In this document: positions 8,708-17,212 of the stretch, one piece after another | How positions within the stretch are numbered: position 1 is the first letter of the stretch | How the letters are laid out: each line of letters begins with the position of its first letter | Assembly: GCA_021772975.1 (NCBI GenBank) | Contig: JAJFKY010000006.1 | Span: forward strand, 149,021 to 213,020 | Length of the DNA stretch: 64,000 bases | Reading direction: 5' to 3' | Source: Gammaproteobacteria bacterium | GTDB taxonomy: Bacteria > Pseudomonadota > Gammaproteobacteria > Xanthomonadales > Wenzhouxiangellaceae | Notes under the pieces: generated by a model | What the model was told of the DNA's origin: nothing | Databases searched by the model: none | What the model saw: the letters and a program-made list of their open reading frames with translations, nothing else | Position numbers and translations under genes: made by a program

Positions 8708-10488
8708 TGATGGTCCTCGGCATAAGCCACCTGCAACTTGAACTGCTGCATATCCCAGGCCCCGGTCGGGCAGCGCTCGGCACACAGCCCGCAATGCACG
8801 CACACATCTTCATCCTTGACCATCACCCGGCCGGTCTGCGGTAAATCGCGGGAAACAAACAAATCCTGCTCCGGATTTTCCGCCGGCGCCCGCAAACGCT
8901 GACGCAGCTCATGTTCAGGACCATTGTTGGTAATGGTCAGGCAATCCACCGGGCAGATATCCATGCAGGCATCGCATTCGATGCACAGCTTGTCAAAAAA
9001 CACGGTCTGCACATCGCAGTTCATGCAGCGTTCCACTTCGGTGATGACCTGGTCGACGGTGAACCCCAGTTCCACCTCGATATTGATTTTTTCAAAGCGC
9101 TTTTTCAGCTCAACATGCGGCATCTGGCGGCGGCTGGCCGGATTATAGTCGTTGCTGTAGCTCCATTCGTGAATACCCATTTTGGTGCTGCTCAGGTTCA
9201 TCCTGTCAGGCAGGCGCTCGGTCAGTTCACGTTGCTGGCAGTAGTTATGGATGGAGATGGCTGCCTGATGCCCGTGCTCGACCGCCCAGATAATGTTTTT
9301 CGGTCCAAACGCTGAATCACCACCGAAGAACACGCCCTCACGGGTAGACTGAAACGTGGTGGCATCCACCACCGGCACATCCCACTGGTCGAACTCGATA
9401 CCCAGATCGCGCTCGATCCAGGGAAAAGCGTTTTCCTGACCAATAGCCAGAATGACATCATCGCAGGGGAAAAACTTTTCTCCGGTCACCCGGGAGCCGG
9501 TGATCTTGCCGCGTTCGTCGATGTCGTATTCCATTTGTTCAAACAGCATCCCCGTCAGCTTGCCGTGTTCGATAACAAACGCCTTGGGGGAGTGATTGAT
9601 GACGATCTCAACCTGCTCTTCCTCGGCGTCTTCCAATTCCCAATCAGAGGCCTTGAAGAATTCCCGCGGCTTGCGCGCCATCACCTTGACGTTGCTGCCG
9701 CCCAGGCGCAGCGAGGATCGACAGCAATCCATGGCGGTATTGCCGACGCCGATAATCAATACGTTCTCACCAATCGAATCAATGTGCTCAAAAGCCACCG
9801 ACTCCAGCCATTCAATACCGATATGGATGCGCTCAGTGGCGTCCCGCCCCGGCAGATTCAGTTCCTTGCCTTTGGGCGCTCCGCTGCCGATAAACACCGC
9901 ATCGTAATGTTCTTCATCCAACAGTTCCCGCAGGCTGTCTACCGGGCTGTTCAGACGCAGATCAACGCCCATATCCACGATGTAATTGATTTCTTCATCC
10001 AGCACCTCAGCCGGCAGCCGGAAGGCCGGTATATTGGTGCGCATCAAGCCGCCGGTTTTATCCAGTGCTTCGTAAATGACCACCTCGTAGCCCAGCGGTA
10101 TCAAATCGTTGGCCACCGTCAGTGATGCGCAGCCTGCGCCTACACAGGCTACCCGCTTGCCATTTCTGTGTTGCGGTGCTTTGGGCAGCCGCTCGGTGAT
10201 ATCGTCGCGATGATCGGCGGCCACCCGCTTTAAGCGGCAGATGGCTACTGCTTTCTCATCCACGCGGCGGCGGCGGCAAGCCGGTTCACAGGGGCGGTCA
10301 CAGACCCGGCCCAAAATGGCCGGGAATACATTCGACTCCCGATTAAGCATATACGCATCAGCAAACCGGCCCATGGCGATCATGCGGATATATTCAGGAA
10401 CATTGGTATGCGCCGGGCAGGCCCATTGGCAATCGACCACCTTGTGGTAGTAATCCGGGTTGCTGGTATCAGTCGGTTCCATAGGCAT
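8704..10488 (-). CDS. GltD-like FAD oxidoreductase fused to ferredoxin domains, partner of the Kor-like enzyme
   Basis: This 594-residue protein probably links NAD(P)H and the Kor-like enzyme. The N-terminus carries the GltD-type cysteine region (CQWACPAHTNVPEY, then CDRPCEPACRR). It is followed by an FAD-binding motif that reads GAGCASL where GltD family members usually have GxGPAGL. A second dinucleotide fold has IIGVGNTAMDCCRSSLRLG, and the FAD C-terminal motif is GVFFGGDSAFG. The last ~110 residues hold two 4Fe-4S motif sets (CIECDACMDICP and CVHCGLCAERCP) plus an extra CMNC pair. It heads the operon, with 4-bp overlaps joining all three genes. Direction of electron flow is inference. Confidence 0.85.
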   Translation of the reverse strand: MPMEPTDTSNPDYYHKVVDCQWACPAHTNVPEYIRMIAMGRFADAYMLNRESNVFPAILGRVCDRPCEPACRRRRVDEKAVAICRLKRVAADHRDDITERLPKAPQHRNGKRVACVGAGCASLTVANDLIPLGYEVVIYEALDKTGGLMRTNIPAFRLPAEVLDEEINYIVDMGVDLRLNSPVDSLRELLDEEHYDAVFIGSGAPKGKELNLPGRDATERIHIGIEWLESVAFEHIDSIGENVLIIGVGNTAMDCCRSSLRLGGSNVKVMARKPREFFKASDWELEDAEEEQVEIVINHSPKAFVIEHGKLTGMLFEQMEYDIDERGKITGSRVTGEKFFPCDDVILAIGQENAFPWIERDLGIEFDQWDVPVVDATTFQSTREGVFFGGDSAFGPKNIIWAVEHGHQAAISIHNYCQQRELTERLPDRMNLSSTKMGIHEWSYSNDYNPASRRQMPHVELKKRFEKINIEVELGFTVDQVITEVERCMNCDVQTVFFDKLCIECDACMDICPVDCLTITNNGPEHELRQRLRAPAENPEQDLFVSRDLPQTGRVMVKDEDVCVHCGLCAERCPTGAWDMQQFKLQVAYAEDHQ

Positions 10489-10664
10489 CGTTCACTGTAT
10501 ACAGCGACACACAATGCCCGTTTGCCATGATCCGCTGTCTATCACAGCCGGCCTGTTGCGACACCGGAAACACCGGCGCGCTGATTTTCAGCCAAGTTTG
10601 CTTTAATTACGTACCAGTCGCAAGCGCCCGGTCAAAGCCATCAGAATTTGGCGGTTCCCGGTAA

Positions 10665-10688
10665 ATGCATTACATTGCCCGCCGATGA
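10665..10688 (+). other. Seven-codon upstream reading frame overlapping the beta-lactamase start
   Basis: ATG at 10665 opens a 7-codon frame whose TGA (10686-10688) overlaps the ATG at 10685. No strong ribosome site precedes either start. It may be chance; if translated it would couple translation into the lactamase gene. Confidence 0.2.
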
Positions 10689-11455
10689 TCAACAAAACTC
10701 AAATTCTGCGATGGCTGCTGGGTGGCCTGTGCGGTGCGCTGCTGCTGACTGCCTGCGCATCAGCGCCTGATACCGATACCAACCCGGTCTGGGTCGTTTC
10801 CGAGCGCCTGAGTATCGAACAAATCCATCCTGACATCTGGATACATACTTCCCGCCGGACGCTCGACAGCGGCGAAACCTTTCCGGCCAACGGGTTGCTG
10901 GTGCGCCACGGCCAACAGCTGATGCTGATCGACACCGCCTGGGGTGAAGACATCACCCAGGAACTGTTGCGCTGGATCGAGAACCAATTAAGACTGCCCG
11001 TCAGCCAGGCTGTGGTCACCCATTTTCATGCTGACAGCATGGGTGGCGCCGGGGTTCTGGCGGCTCGTAACATTCCGTTTTCAGCTCATCCGCTGAGCCT
11101 GGTTCTGGCTGATAATCAGGGCCTGCCATTGCCTGAACCGATTAGTGAACTGCATGCTGCCGATACCGTCACGCTTGACGGGGTAGAAATTTTCTATCCC
11201 GGTCCCGCGCACAGCCGGGATAATATCGTGATCTGGATTCCGCACGCCAGAGTATTGTTCGGCGGTTGCGCAATCAGATCAGCCGAATTCAAAGGTACCG
11301 GTAATACCGCCGATGCCGATCTGGACAACTGGCCCAAAGCCATCAAGCAGGTCAGGCAGCGCTATCCTGATATTCAGCAGGTGGTGCCTGGACACGGCCA
11401 GACCGGTGGCCCGGATTTACTGACCCATACCATCGCGTTATTTGCACCGGGCTGA
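10685..11455 (+). CDS. Subclass B1-type metallo-beta-lactamase, predicted lipoprotein
   Basis: Zinc hydrolase expected to open the beta-lactam ring in the periplasm. The 256-residue product starts with a lipoprotein signal ending in LLTAC (Cys24). The zinc ligands fit subclass B1: HFHAD gives His113, His115 and Asp117, PAHSRDN gives His176, GGCAIRS gives Cys195 and VVPGHG gives His237. B1-like flanks include LLIDTAW-type LMLIDTAWG, FPANGLLV and GNTADADLDNWP, closest by eye to VIM-like enzymes. The residue after the HxHxD motif is Ser, as in IMP-type enzymes, where many B1 enzymes have Arg. An Arg follows Cys195 by three residues. No mobile element or integron is adjacent. Activity and spectrum are not shown by sequence alone. 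Confidence 0.88.
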   Translation: MINKTQILRWLLGGLCGALLLTACASAPDTDTNPVWVVSERLSIEQIHPDIWIHTSRRTLDSGETFPANGLLVRHGQQLMLIDTAWGEDITQELLRWIENQLRLPVSQAVVTHFHADSMGGAGVLAARNIPFSAHPLSLVLADNQGLPLPEPISELHAADTVTLDGVEIFYPGPAHSRDNIVIWIPHARVLFGGCAIRSAEFKGTGNTADADLDNWPKAIKQVRQRYPDIQQVVPGHGQTGGPDLLTHTIALFAPG

Positions 11456-11478
11456 CGCCCTGACGCTTGCCGGCATAG

Positions 11479-11519
11479 AAAAGGGGGCAGAGCAGTTTTC
11501 AAAACTACTTTGCCCCTTT
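11479..11519. terminator. Bidirectional terminator between converging genes
   Basis: A long near-perfect inverted repeat, AAAGGGGGCAGAGCAGTTTT pairing with AAAACTACTTTGCCCCTTT, lies between the lactamase gene and the minus-strand gene ending at 11543. A/T runs at both ends suit intrinsic termination in both directions. Confidence 0.75.
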
Positions 11520-11542
11520 GAGCGATCCTTTTTATCGCATAC

Positions 11543-11836
11543 CTAAAGAGTCTCTTCGATGCTATCGAGCTGCAGGGTAAACTCAAGTCTCAGATTTTCG
11601 CCGAGTTTAACGAACAGGTCAGCCTGGGTTGCAGTTTTAAAGCCGGTCATGCTTGCCGATATCTCGTAGGGGCCACCTACGCGCACATCAAAGATTCTGA
11701 ACTGGCCATCCGCGCGGGTCACGGTGGTGTACCTGGTTCCGGTGGGCTCGTGCAGCGCTGTGATTACCGCGCCGGGCAGCCCTTCACCATCCTGGTCGGT
11801 CACCAGGCCGCTGATTGATCCTGTGGTAACGCTCAT
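11543..11836 (-). CDS. Orphan carboxypeptidase-regulatory-like (CarboxypepD_reg) domain protein
   Basis: A 97-residue product that is a single beta-sandwich domain: GSISGLVTDQDGEGLPGA, then TRYTTVTRADGQFR, then GGPYEISASMTGFKT. This is the pattern found at the N-terminus of Oar-like TonB-dependent receptors. Here there is no signal peptide, plug or barrel, and the frame stops cleanly after the domain. The ATG at 11836 is preferred over that at 11842 because AAGGAGA is then about 7 nt upstream. That strong ribosome site and the clean terminator beyond the gene argue for a real small gene. A remnant of a larger receptor is the alternative. Function unknown. Confidence 0.65.
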   Translation of the reverse strand: MSVTTGSISGLVTDQDGEGLPGAVITALHEPTGTRYTTVTRADGQFRIFDVRVGGPYEISASMTGFKTATQADLFVKLGENLRLEFTLQLDSIEETL

Positions 11837-11897
11837 TATCATTTCTCCTTGGTTTTTTGAATATCCGAATTAGGGAACCTCTGATCAATATACCCGT

Positions 11898-13163
11898 TTA
11901 CCGCTGATCCAGGTTCTCGGCTTTCCAGCGCATCGACATTTCCACCCGGGCGCGGCCACTGGGATGATCGTAGAAGATCACTTCTTCCCAATAGCCGGGG
12001 TCAATTTTGCGGTATTCACTTAACCGCATGGCCACACGCGCGAACCCGTCAGGCTCACGCACCGCATGCAAACCATAAATATCCGCTTCGCTTTCAGCAA
12101 TCCGAATAATACTGTTGGTGACCGGGGTCGCGAAAAAGAAATACACGCTGATCAGAGCAATCACCAACGGCAGGCCAGCGGTATCACCGATCCCGCGAAT
12201 ATCCCAGGCCTCGCCTTTGCGCCGCTGAACGATATTAAATGACCATTGCAACCAGGCAAAGCCGACAGCCAGCACCAGCCCAAACTGAATAATCAGTTTG
12301 GTACCATGGTTCAGAACGTAGTGTCCCATCTCGTGCCCCATCACCGCGACAACTTCTTCCGGCGTGGTACGGTTGAGTAAATTATCATTCAGGCTGATAC
12401 GCGTGGTGCCTGAAAACCCACTGACATTGGCGCTGATCCGGGTGGTCTGGCGGGAGGCATCGAACTGGTAAACGTTGTCATCCGGTACACCGTTGGCCCG
12501 CGCCATTGACAATATCGATTCACGCAGTGGACCTTCTTCCAGGGGCTGATAATCATTGAACAGCGGACTGATAAACACCGGCGCAATCATCATTAATAAA
12601 AACATAAACACCACGCTGACTCCGGTACCCCACAACCACCAGGTTTTTGGCGCACGCCGAATCACGCCATACAGCACCATCAACAACAAACTCACCAGAA
12701 TCAGATTAAGCCCCAGGCCAATCATCTGCTCACCGAACCACGCGCCAAAGGTCTGAGTTGCCAGATCGTATTGATGCTCCCGGAAAAAATTCTGATACAG
12801 CGTCAACGGGGACACCAGCACTGCGGCAATCACAATATATTGGATGGCATAGATGGCCGTCTGCAATGGCTTGAACCGTGTGACCCGCTCAGCCCGGTTA
12901 CGCATCCGCGAGGATAGCTTAAAGCGCAACAACACCCAGGCTACTGCCAAACCATACAACAGCCCCCATAACTGCAACCAATAGCCGCCTTCAAAATAAG
13001 CATCCGAGCTGGCCTTCTGCTCGGCGGTCAGACTGTTGACGTAGGCGTCGGTGGCGGACTGAATATCGAAGCTCTGCTGCGCCAGCAATGGTGCGGTGAT
13101 TAACAGGCTCAGCAGAGCGATCAGCAGGATGATGGTGATATTGCGTGGCTGTGACGGATACAT
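11898..13163 (-). CDS. M48 family membrane zinc peptidase (Ste24/CAAX-protease-like)
   Basis: Inner-membrane metallopeptidase of 421 residues. It has an N-terminal signal/TM segment (about 9-28), further membrane helices near 62-80, 100-120, 148-168 and 180-200, and the zinc motif HEMGH (277-281). A pair of helices follows, then the third-ligand motif EAD (ESEADIYGLHAV). The order and length resemble Ste24-type peptidases more than the shorter HtpX. In bacteria such enzymes are thought to act in membrane-protein quality control; substrate unknown. An AGGGAACCTCTGATCAA string just past its stop (11872-11888) and a TIR-like end just before its start (13189) suggest that small mobile sequences flank it. 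Confidence 0.88.
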   Translation of the reverse strand: MYPSQPRNITIILLIALLSLLITAPLLAQQSFDIQSATDAYVNSLTAEQKASSDAYFEGGYWLQLWGLLYGLAVAWVLLRFKLSSRMRNRAERVTRFKPLQTAIYAIQYIVIAAVLVSPLTLYQNFFREHQYDLATQTFGAWFGEQMIGLGLNLILVSLLLMVLYGVIRRAPKTWWLWGTGVSVVFMFLLMMIAPVFISPLFNDYQPLEEGPLRESILSMARANGVPDDNVYQFDASRQTTRISANVSGFSGTTRISLNDNLLNRTTPEEVVAVMGHEMGHYVLNHGTKLIIQFGLVLAVGFAWLQWSFNIVQRRKGEAWDIRGIGDTAGLPLVIALISVYFFFATPVTNSIIRIAESEADIYGLHAVREPDGFARVAMRLSEYRKIDPGYWEEVIFYDHPSGRARVEMSMRWKAENLDQR

Positions 13164-13188
13164 AGTCCGGCTCCTGGTTAAGTTATTT

Positions 13189-13493
13189 AGGGAACCTCTG
13201 ATTTAATCTGAAATGGTCGCGAGCGAGTCCTGTTTGGTGCAGTGTAGTGTCTTTGTCAACGACAGCATAGCTGGTTATGTAGAGTGGACAGATTAGCCAT
13301 TGTCTATGGGCTGCAATGCGTCAAACAAGGCCGCTCCCACCAGGGGTTACACCCGAAATGCTCCAAGACAAAGCGTCGTTGCGCAGTGCAATAGCCGGTC
13401 TATTGCCAAGCAACGCAACGCAGGATTGGAGCATTTCGGTCCCCCAGGTAAATGATATGGCGCGGCCATGGCAGGTTAAATCAGAGGTTCCTT
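13189..13493. mobile_element. MITE-like non-coding element with 18-bp terminal inverted repeats
   Basis: The left end AGGGAACCTCTGATTTAA (13189-13206) and the right end TTAAATCAGAGGTTCCTT (13476-13493) are inverted repeats with one mismatch, bounding 305 bp. Inside is a second inverted repeat, CCGAAATGCTCCAA (13353-13366) with TTGGAGCATTTCGG (13426-13439). A short central hairpin GCAATAG/CTATTGC (13388-13394 with 13400-13406) gives a nested palindrome. There is no transposase, and the only frame (13316-13510) runs through the palindromes. No clear target duplication was found. Similar ends occur alone at 3785 and 11872. The parent IS family was not identified. Confidence 0.7.
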
Positions 13494-13631
13494 GGAGCAG
13501 TATAGCTTGAAGCCGTTGCCGTAACTCTTGATTAAATTAATGCTGATACTTTCCCCCGACCTTTTCAGTTTTTGCGGCAATGTAAGTCAAAAAACACTCA
13601 AAATCGCTCGCTCTGATCCCTTTTGAGCACT

Positions 13632-14156
13632 TTACTCATCCAGTTCAAACCCTACCAGGCACTTGTTCTGATAGCCGCTCAGTCGATTCGCCCCACCTAA
13701 ACCGTTCAAGCCAATCAAAAACAATAAACCGGAAACCTGCCCACCGGCCTGCTGCAGCAACTTCCCGGTGGCCTCCGCGGTGCCACCGGTGGCCAGCACA
13801 TCATCGACAATCACCAACCGTTGCCCATCGCTGATATCATCCCGATGCACTTGCAAGGTGTCCTGACCGTACTCCAGATCATATGTCCGCGAATGCACAT
13901 CGCGAGGTAACTTCCCCGGCTTGCGCACCAGCACGAATGGTAATTGCAGCTTATGCGCCAATGGGCCAGCAAAGATAAAGCCGCGCGATTCGATACCGAC
14001 CAACGCCTCCGGCCGCATATCCTGCAGCAACTCCGCCATGCTATCGATAGCATAAGCAAACGCCCTGGGGTTATTCAGCAATGGGGTAATATCGCGGAAA
14101 CGGATGCCTTCCGCAGGGAAGTCCGGAATGGTGAGGATGTGATCTTTGAGTTGCAT
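13632..14156 (-). CDS. apt: Adenine phosphoribosyltransferase
   Basis: Purine salvage enzyme making AMP and pyrophosphate from adenine and PRPP in the cytoplasm. The 174-residue product is near the usual length (about 170-185). It carries IPDFPAEGIRFRDITPLL at the N-terminus, the substrate loop GIESRGFIFAGPLA, VLVRKPGKLP, and the PRPP-binding motif VIVDDVLATGGTA. The last residues (KCLVGFELDE) are variable. It is a single gene, between the MITE-like element and a methyltransferase gene on the same strand (97-bp gap). Confidence 0.95.
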   Translation of the reverse strand: MQLKDHILTIPDFPAEGIRFRDITPLLNNPRAFAYAIDSMAELLQDMRPEALVGIESRGFIFAGPLAHKLQLPFVLVRKPGKLPRDVHSRTYDLEYGQDTLQVHRDDISDGQRLVIVDDVLATGGTAEATGKLLQQAGGQVSGLLFLIGLNGLGGANRLSGYQNKCLVGFELDE

Positions 14157-14253
14157 AGGTTGTTATTATGTTTGACTAGATGGTGAAGTTTAGCGTTTTG
14201 CTGACACACTGCAAACGCACGGATGCCGTGAATGGGATCAGAGTGATTCAGCT

Positions 14254-14988
14254 CTAATAACTGGCGGTAATCAGCCGATAACCCAGATCCAGATTGGATT
14301 GCTGTAACAACCCTGCGTTTTTTGCTAACCATGCCCCACTTTCCAGATCACTGCGCAACCGCCGCAAGCCTCGCTCCAAACCTGTGATTTTAGCGAAAGT
14401 GGAAATGGCGGCACGCACCTGCGTATCCAGATACGCCTCCGGCCGCCGCCAATACGCACCTAGAAAACCATCGCTGCAATCGTGTGGTATCGGTACTTCG
14501 GTAATGCTGACTGGGCCTAGAGCAGTCTCAAATTGCTCCATGGTGGGGAAAATAGCCCGGTCGATATCGAGAATCTCCGGGAAATAATCGGTCAGCCAAA
14601 AACCCGGCGCGTACCGATCCCAGGTCAAAATCACCACCCGCTCCCGGGCTAACCTGCGCATCTCCGCCAGACCTTTGGCCTGATCGGGCCAGTGATGTAC
14701 CGTTAGAATCGCCATTGATGCCGCAAATGTGTTATCCGAAAACGGCAATGCCACACTATTGGCCTGCACTACCGGCGCCGCGTCTTTCGGCCGCTGTTGA
14801 ATCATGGTCCTGGCCAATTCAACGGCCACCAGGTACCCTTCATCCGGTTCGTAAGAACCCGCACCAGCACCGACATTGACCACGCTGGCGGCATCACCCA
14901 AACCTGCATGGATGGCGGCGGCGATACGCTGATCCGGCTGACGCAGGTTTTTGTAGCCGTGGCCGATGCTGTCATACAGATGTTGCAT
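14254..14988 (-). CDS. Class I SAM-dependent methyltransferase (Methyltransf_11-like)
   Basis: A 244-residue product if read from the ATG at 14988 (MQHLYDSIGHGY); an in-frame GTG at 15057 would add 23 poorly structured residues. Motif I reads VVNVGAGAGSYEP, followed by an acidic strand end (VAVELARTM), then the motif II/III region NSVALPFSDNTFAASMAILTVHH, spanning about 20 residues, and a short post-motif ARERVVILTWD. This is the architecture of small-molecule methyltransferases of the UbiE/BioC type, but the substrate cannot be read. It sits between apt and a YdbH-like gene on the same strand. Related stand-alone enzymes are often annotated only as methyltransferases. Confidence 0.75.
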   Translation of the reverse strand: MQHLYDSIGHGYKNLRQPDQRIAAAIHAGLGDAASVVNVGAGAGSYEPDEGYLVAVELARTMIQQRPKDAAPVVQANSVALPFSDNTFAASMAILTVHHWPDQAKGLAEMRRLARERVVILTWDRYAPGFWLTDYFPEILDIDRAIFPTMEQFETALGPVSITEVPIPHDCSDGFLGAYWRRPEAYLDTQVRAAISTFAKITGLERGLRRLRSDLESGAWLAKNAGLLQQSNLDLGYRLITASY

Positions 14989-15093
14989 ATCGATTCCAGA
15001 CTGTAGCGGCGAAATGCCTTGAAGACCGCATTTATCCGTGCTCATTTTATCGGTCACGAGTGGTTTTTGCGCGTGCTTTAGCGAGGCTTTGGT

Positions 15094-17097
15094 TTAATTA
15101 ATCGACGGCCCGTCGGATTGGGTCGCGGCGATCAATTGATTCAGCATCCGCCGCCAGGCCACCCGGCGATTGTGTCCGATCACGTTTAAGGTCGGAATCC
15201 CACTGCCCTGGACCAGCAAAAAGCCGGAACCACTGGGCGACTCGGCGATACCATCCAGTTGGCACACGCCGTTCAGCAGCCGACAGGAAAACCCCAGCCG
15301 CCGATAACCGAAGTCTTCAAACAAACGCAGCACCGTGGTTTGCAGGCCCCCACCCACACCGCCGCCGATACTGGAAATGGTATCGACCGCGCGCTGGCTG
15401 ATGCGCAGCTTTTCCTGAGGGTCCTCGGAAGTACGTAGCCAGGCGTCAAACTGTACCGGTTGCCAATCCAGCAGACGCAAGTCATTGATCCGGCCATCCA
15501 CCGGTCCGGTGATCCGGCCGATTTCAAAAGCCTCGGTCAGCGGTTCCAGCTGGACCCGTTCAATCCAGATGCTGGCATTAAAGGTCGGTAATACCCCGAA
15601 CGGTCGCTCTGCGCTGAGACTGCTGAGCACCACCCGGCCATCGAACATATCCAAATCCAGCTGGCCGTCCAATTGCCAGATGCCCTGCTTTAATTCAACC
15701 CCGGGAATACGCCCTGACAGTTGCCCGCCAAAACTCGGCCAACCCATCAATTCGCTCAGATCGCTGAGCGCGACCGGCAACAACTCAGCGTCCATCTCCA
15801 CCCCCGGTTCGGCGCCCAGCAGGTCACTGACTTCGAGTTGATGAAATACCAGACCGGCATCCAGAAAACCCAGCCGGCTGTCCGGCTCGAGTAAAAAATG
15901 ATCACCGCCCAGCGCCAGGGTAAATTCCGCTGGTGCGAACGGCAGCTGATAAAGCTGCAGGCTCCGCCAGCCCAGCCTGGAATCCAGCGGCGCGGGCCAG
16001 TTGTGATGCCATTGCAGCTGCGCATCAAGTCCGTTCACCGCAAAACGCTGATTGGCGTCCAGCAGCTCGATATCATCCAGCAGCAGGGTAAAGGCGGACT
16101 CCTGCTGCTGCCCGTCAGCCGGCGGAGTATAACGACCGGATAAGCTAAGCTGTCCCGCCGCGCGCAGCCCGTCCAGCGAGAACCTGGCCAGGGCGCCACT
16201 TAAATAGCGCTGCAGCAGACCCGCTATATCGGCCTTCAGATTAAACACTTCCAGCCGCTCCGGATACCAGTCGCCGTGCTCCAGACCGTGCCACTCGGCC
16301 GCGGCGGAAGCGGTAAATGCCTCCGGGTCATCCAGCTCAATGGCCAGGCCGAGATGACCTGTCTGAGTGGCATCGGCGGGCAACCAGGCACCGCTCAATT
16401 GGGTGCTGAGCTGTTCCGCCGGCGCGGGCAGATAATAACTGCCAAACAGCATTTCTCCGCTGTCCCAGCTGGCCTTGAACTGATAAGGCCAGGCACCGGT
16501 ATCGGCTCGCGGTGCGCCGATTTCCCCCTGCAGGCTGATCCCCACCTCAACCGCGGCCAGATCACCGCTGGCGTTATCAAAACCCAGGTTTTCCAGCCGC
16601 AGATCCAGCAACGCAAAGGGTTTCGGTTCCGCATCCGAACTGGCCGATATCTCATCGGTAGCCGACAGATCGATCGTCAGACGGCCATCCAGATAACCGG
16701 CTGAGACCTGCGGCCAGGTTTGCTGATCCGTCCAGAAATGCTCAATGCCAGCCAGCGGTAATTGCCTGAACAGCAGCTCCAGGCGCTCGCCGGCGCGCCA
16801 CTTGCCCTGTAACTGCGCGGCCTGGAATTCTGCGTAACGCCCCTCTTCGCGCCAGGCAAAGCTACCCTGCAGCTCGGTTTCGCCCAACTGCAGTTGCCAG
16901 TCACCGGCATCACATTCGGGCGCCGCCAGGCGCCAACTGCCCTGCCGGCAGCGCAGAACAAGCTGATCAATACTGATGACCGGTGTGTTGAGCCTGTCGA
17001 ACTGCAACCGCCAGCCGGGTTCGCCCGCTTGATTGCGCAGACTGAGTTCGCCAATCCTGAGCTCACCCCAGCGCAAATCCTGCCACTGCATCTGCAT
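15094..17097 (-). CDS. YdbH/AsmA-like envelope protein, probably longer at the N-terminus
   Basis: At least 667 residues of beta-rich repeats, with a C-terminal part (GRITGPVDGRINDLRLLDW, LRISQRAVDTISSIGGG, SGIPTLNVIGHNRRV) like the YdbH group of AsmA-like proteins. Members of that group are thought to bridge inner and outer membranes and move phospholipid. The first ATG (17097) gives no signal peptide. In-frame codons upstream to 17187 encode a hydrophobic stretch, IALLCLLLATASGAQQA, a good secretion signal. No ATG, GTG or TTG exists in that extension before the stop at 17218-17220. AGGAG (17195-17199) lies 7 nt before an ATC at 17187 and 13 nt before an ATT at 17181, so a rare start codon or a sequence error is likely. 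Confidence 0.75.
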   Translation of the reverse strand: MQMQWQDLRWGELRIGELSLRNQAGEPGWRLQFDRLNTPVISIDQLVLRCRQGSWRLAAPECDAGDWQLQLGETELQGSFAWREEGRYAEFQAAQLQGKWRAGERLELLFRQLPLAGIEHFWTDQQTWPQVSAGYLDGRLTIDLSATDEISASSDAEPKPFALLDLRLENLGFDNASGDLAAVEVGISLQGEIGAPRADTGAWPYQFKASWDSGEMLFGSYYLPAPAEQLSTQLSGAWLPADATQTGHLGLAIELDDPEAFTASAAAEWHGLEHGDWYPERLEVFNLKADIAGLLQRYLSGALARFSLDGLRAAGQLSLSGRYTPPADGQQQESAFTLLLDDIELLDANQRFAVNGLDAQLQWHHNWPAPLDSRLGWRSLQLYQLPFAPAEFTLALGGDHFLLEPDSRLGFLDAGLVFHQLEVSDLLGAEPGVEMDAELLPVALSDLSELMGWPSFGGQLSGRIPGVELKQGIWQLDGQLDLDMFDGRVVLSSLSAERPFGVLPTFNASIWIERVQLEPLTEAFEIGRITGPVDGRINDLRLLDWQPVQFDAWLRTSEDPQEKLRISQRAVDTISSIGGGVGGGLQTTVLRLFEDFGYRRLGFSCRLLNGVCQLDGIAESPSGSGFLLVQGSGIPTLNVIGHNRRVAWRRMLNQLIAATQSDGPSIN

Positions 17098-17212
17098 GGC
17101 CTGCTGCGCGCCACTGGCGGTTGCCAGCAGCAGGCATAGCAGAGCGATGGATATGACGGGACGGATGCTGGCCGTTACAATGGTGATGAATAGGCTCCTG
17201 TAGATTCTGCCA

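Noticed and set aside
11872..13206. Composite element made by the two AGGGAACCTCTGAT ends around the M48 gene
   Set aside because: The two ends are in the same orientation, not inverted, and no transposase or target duplication was found.
13316..13510. 64-codon plus-strand reading frame
   Set aside because: It runs through the inverted repeats of the MITE-like element and has no family-like sequence.
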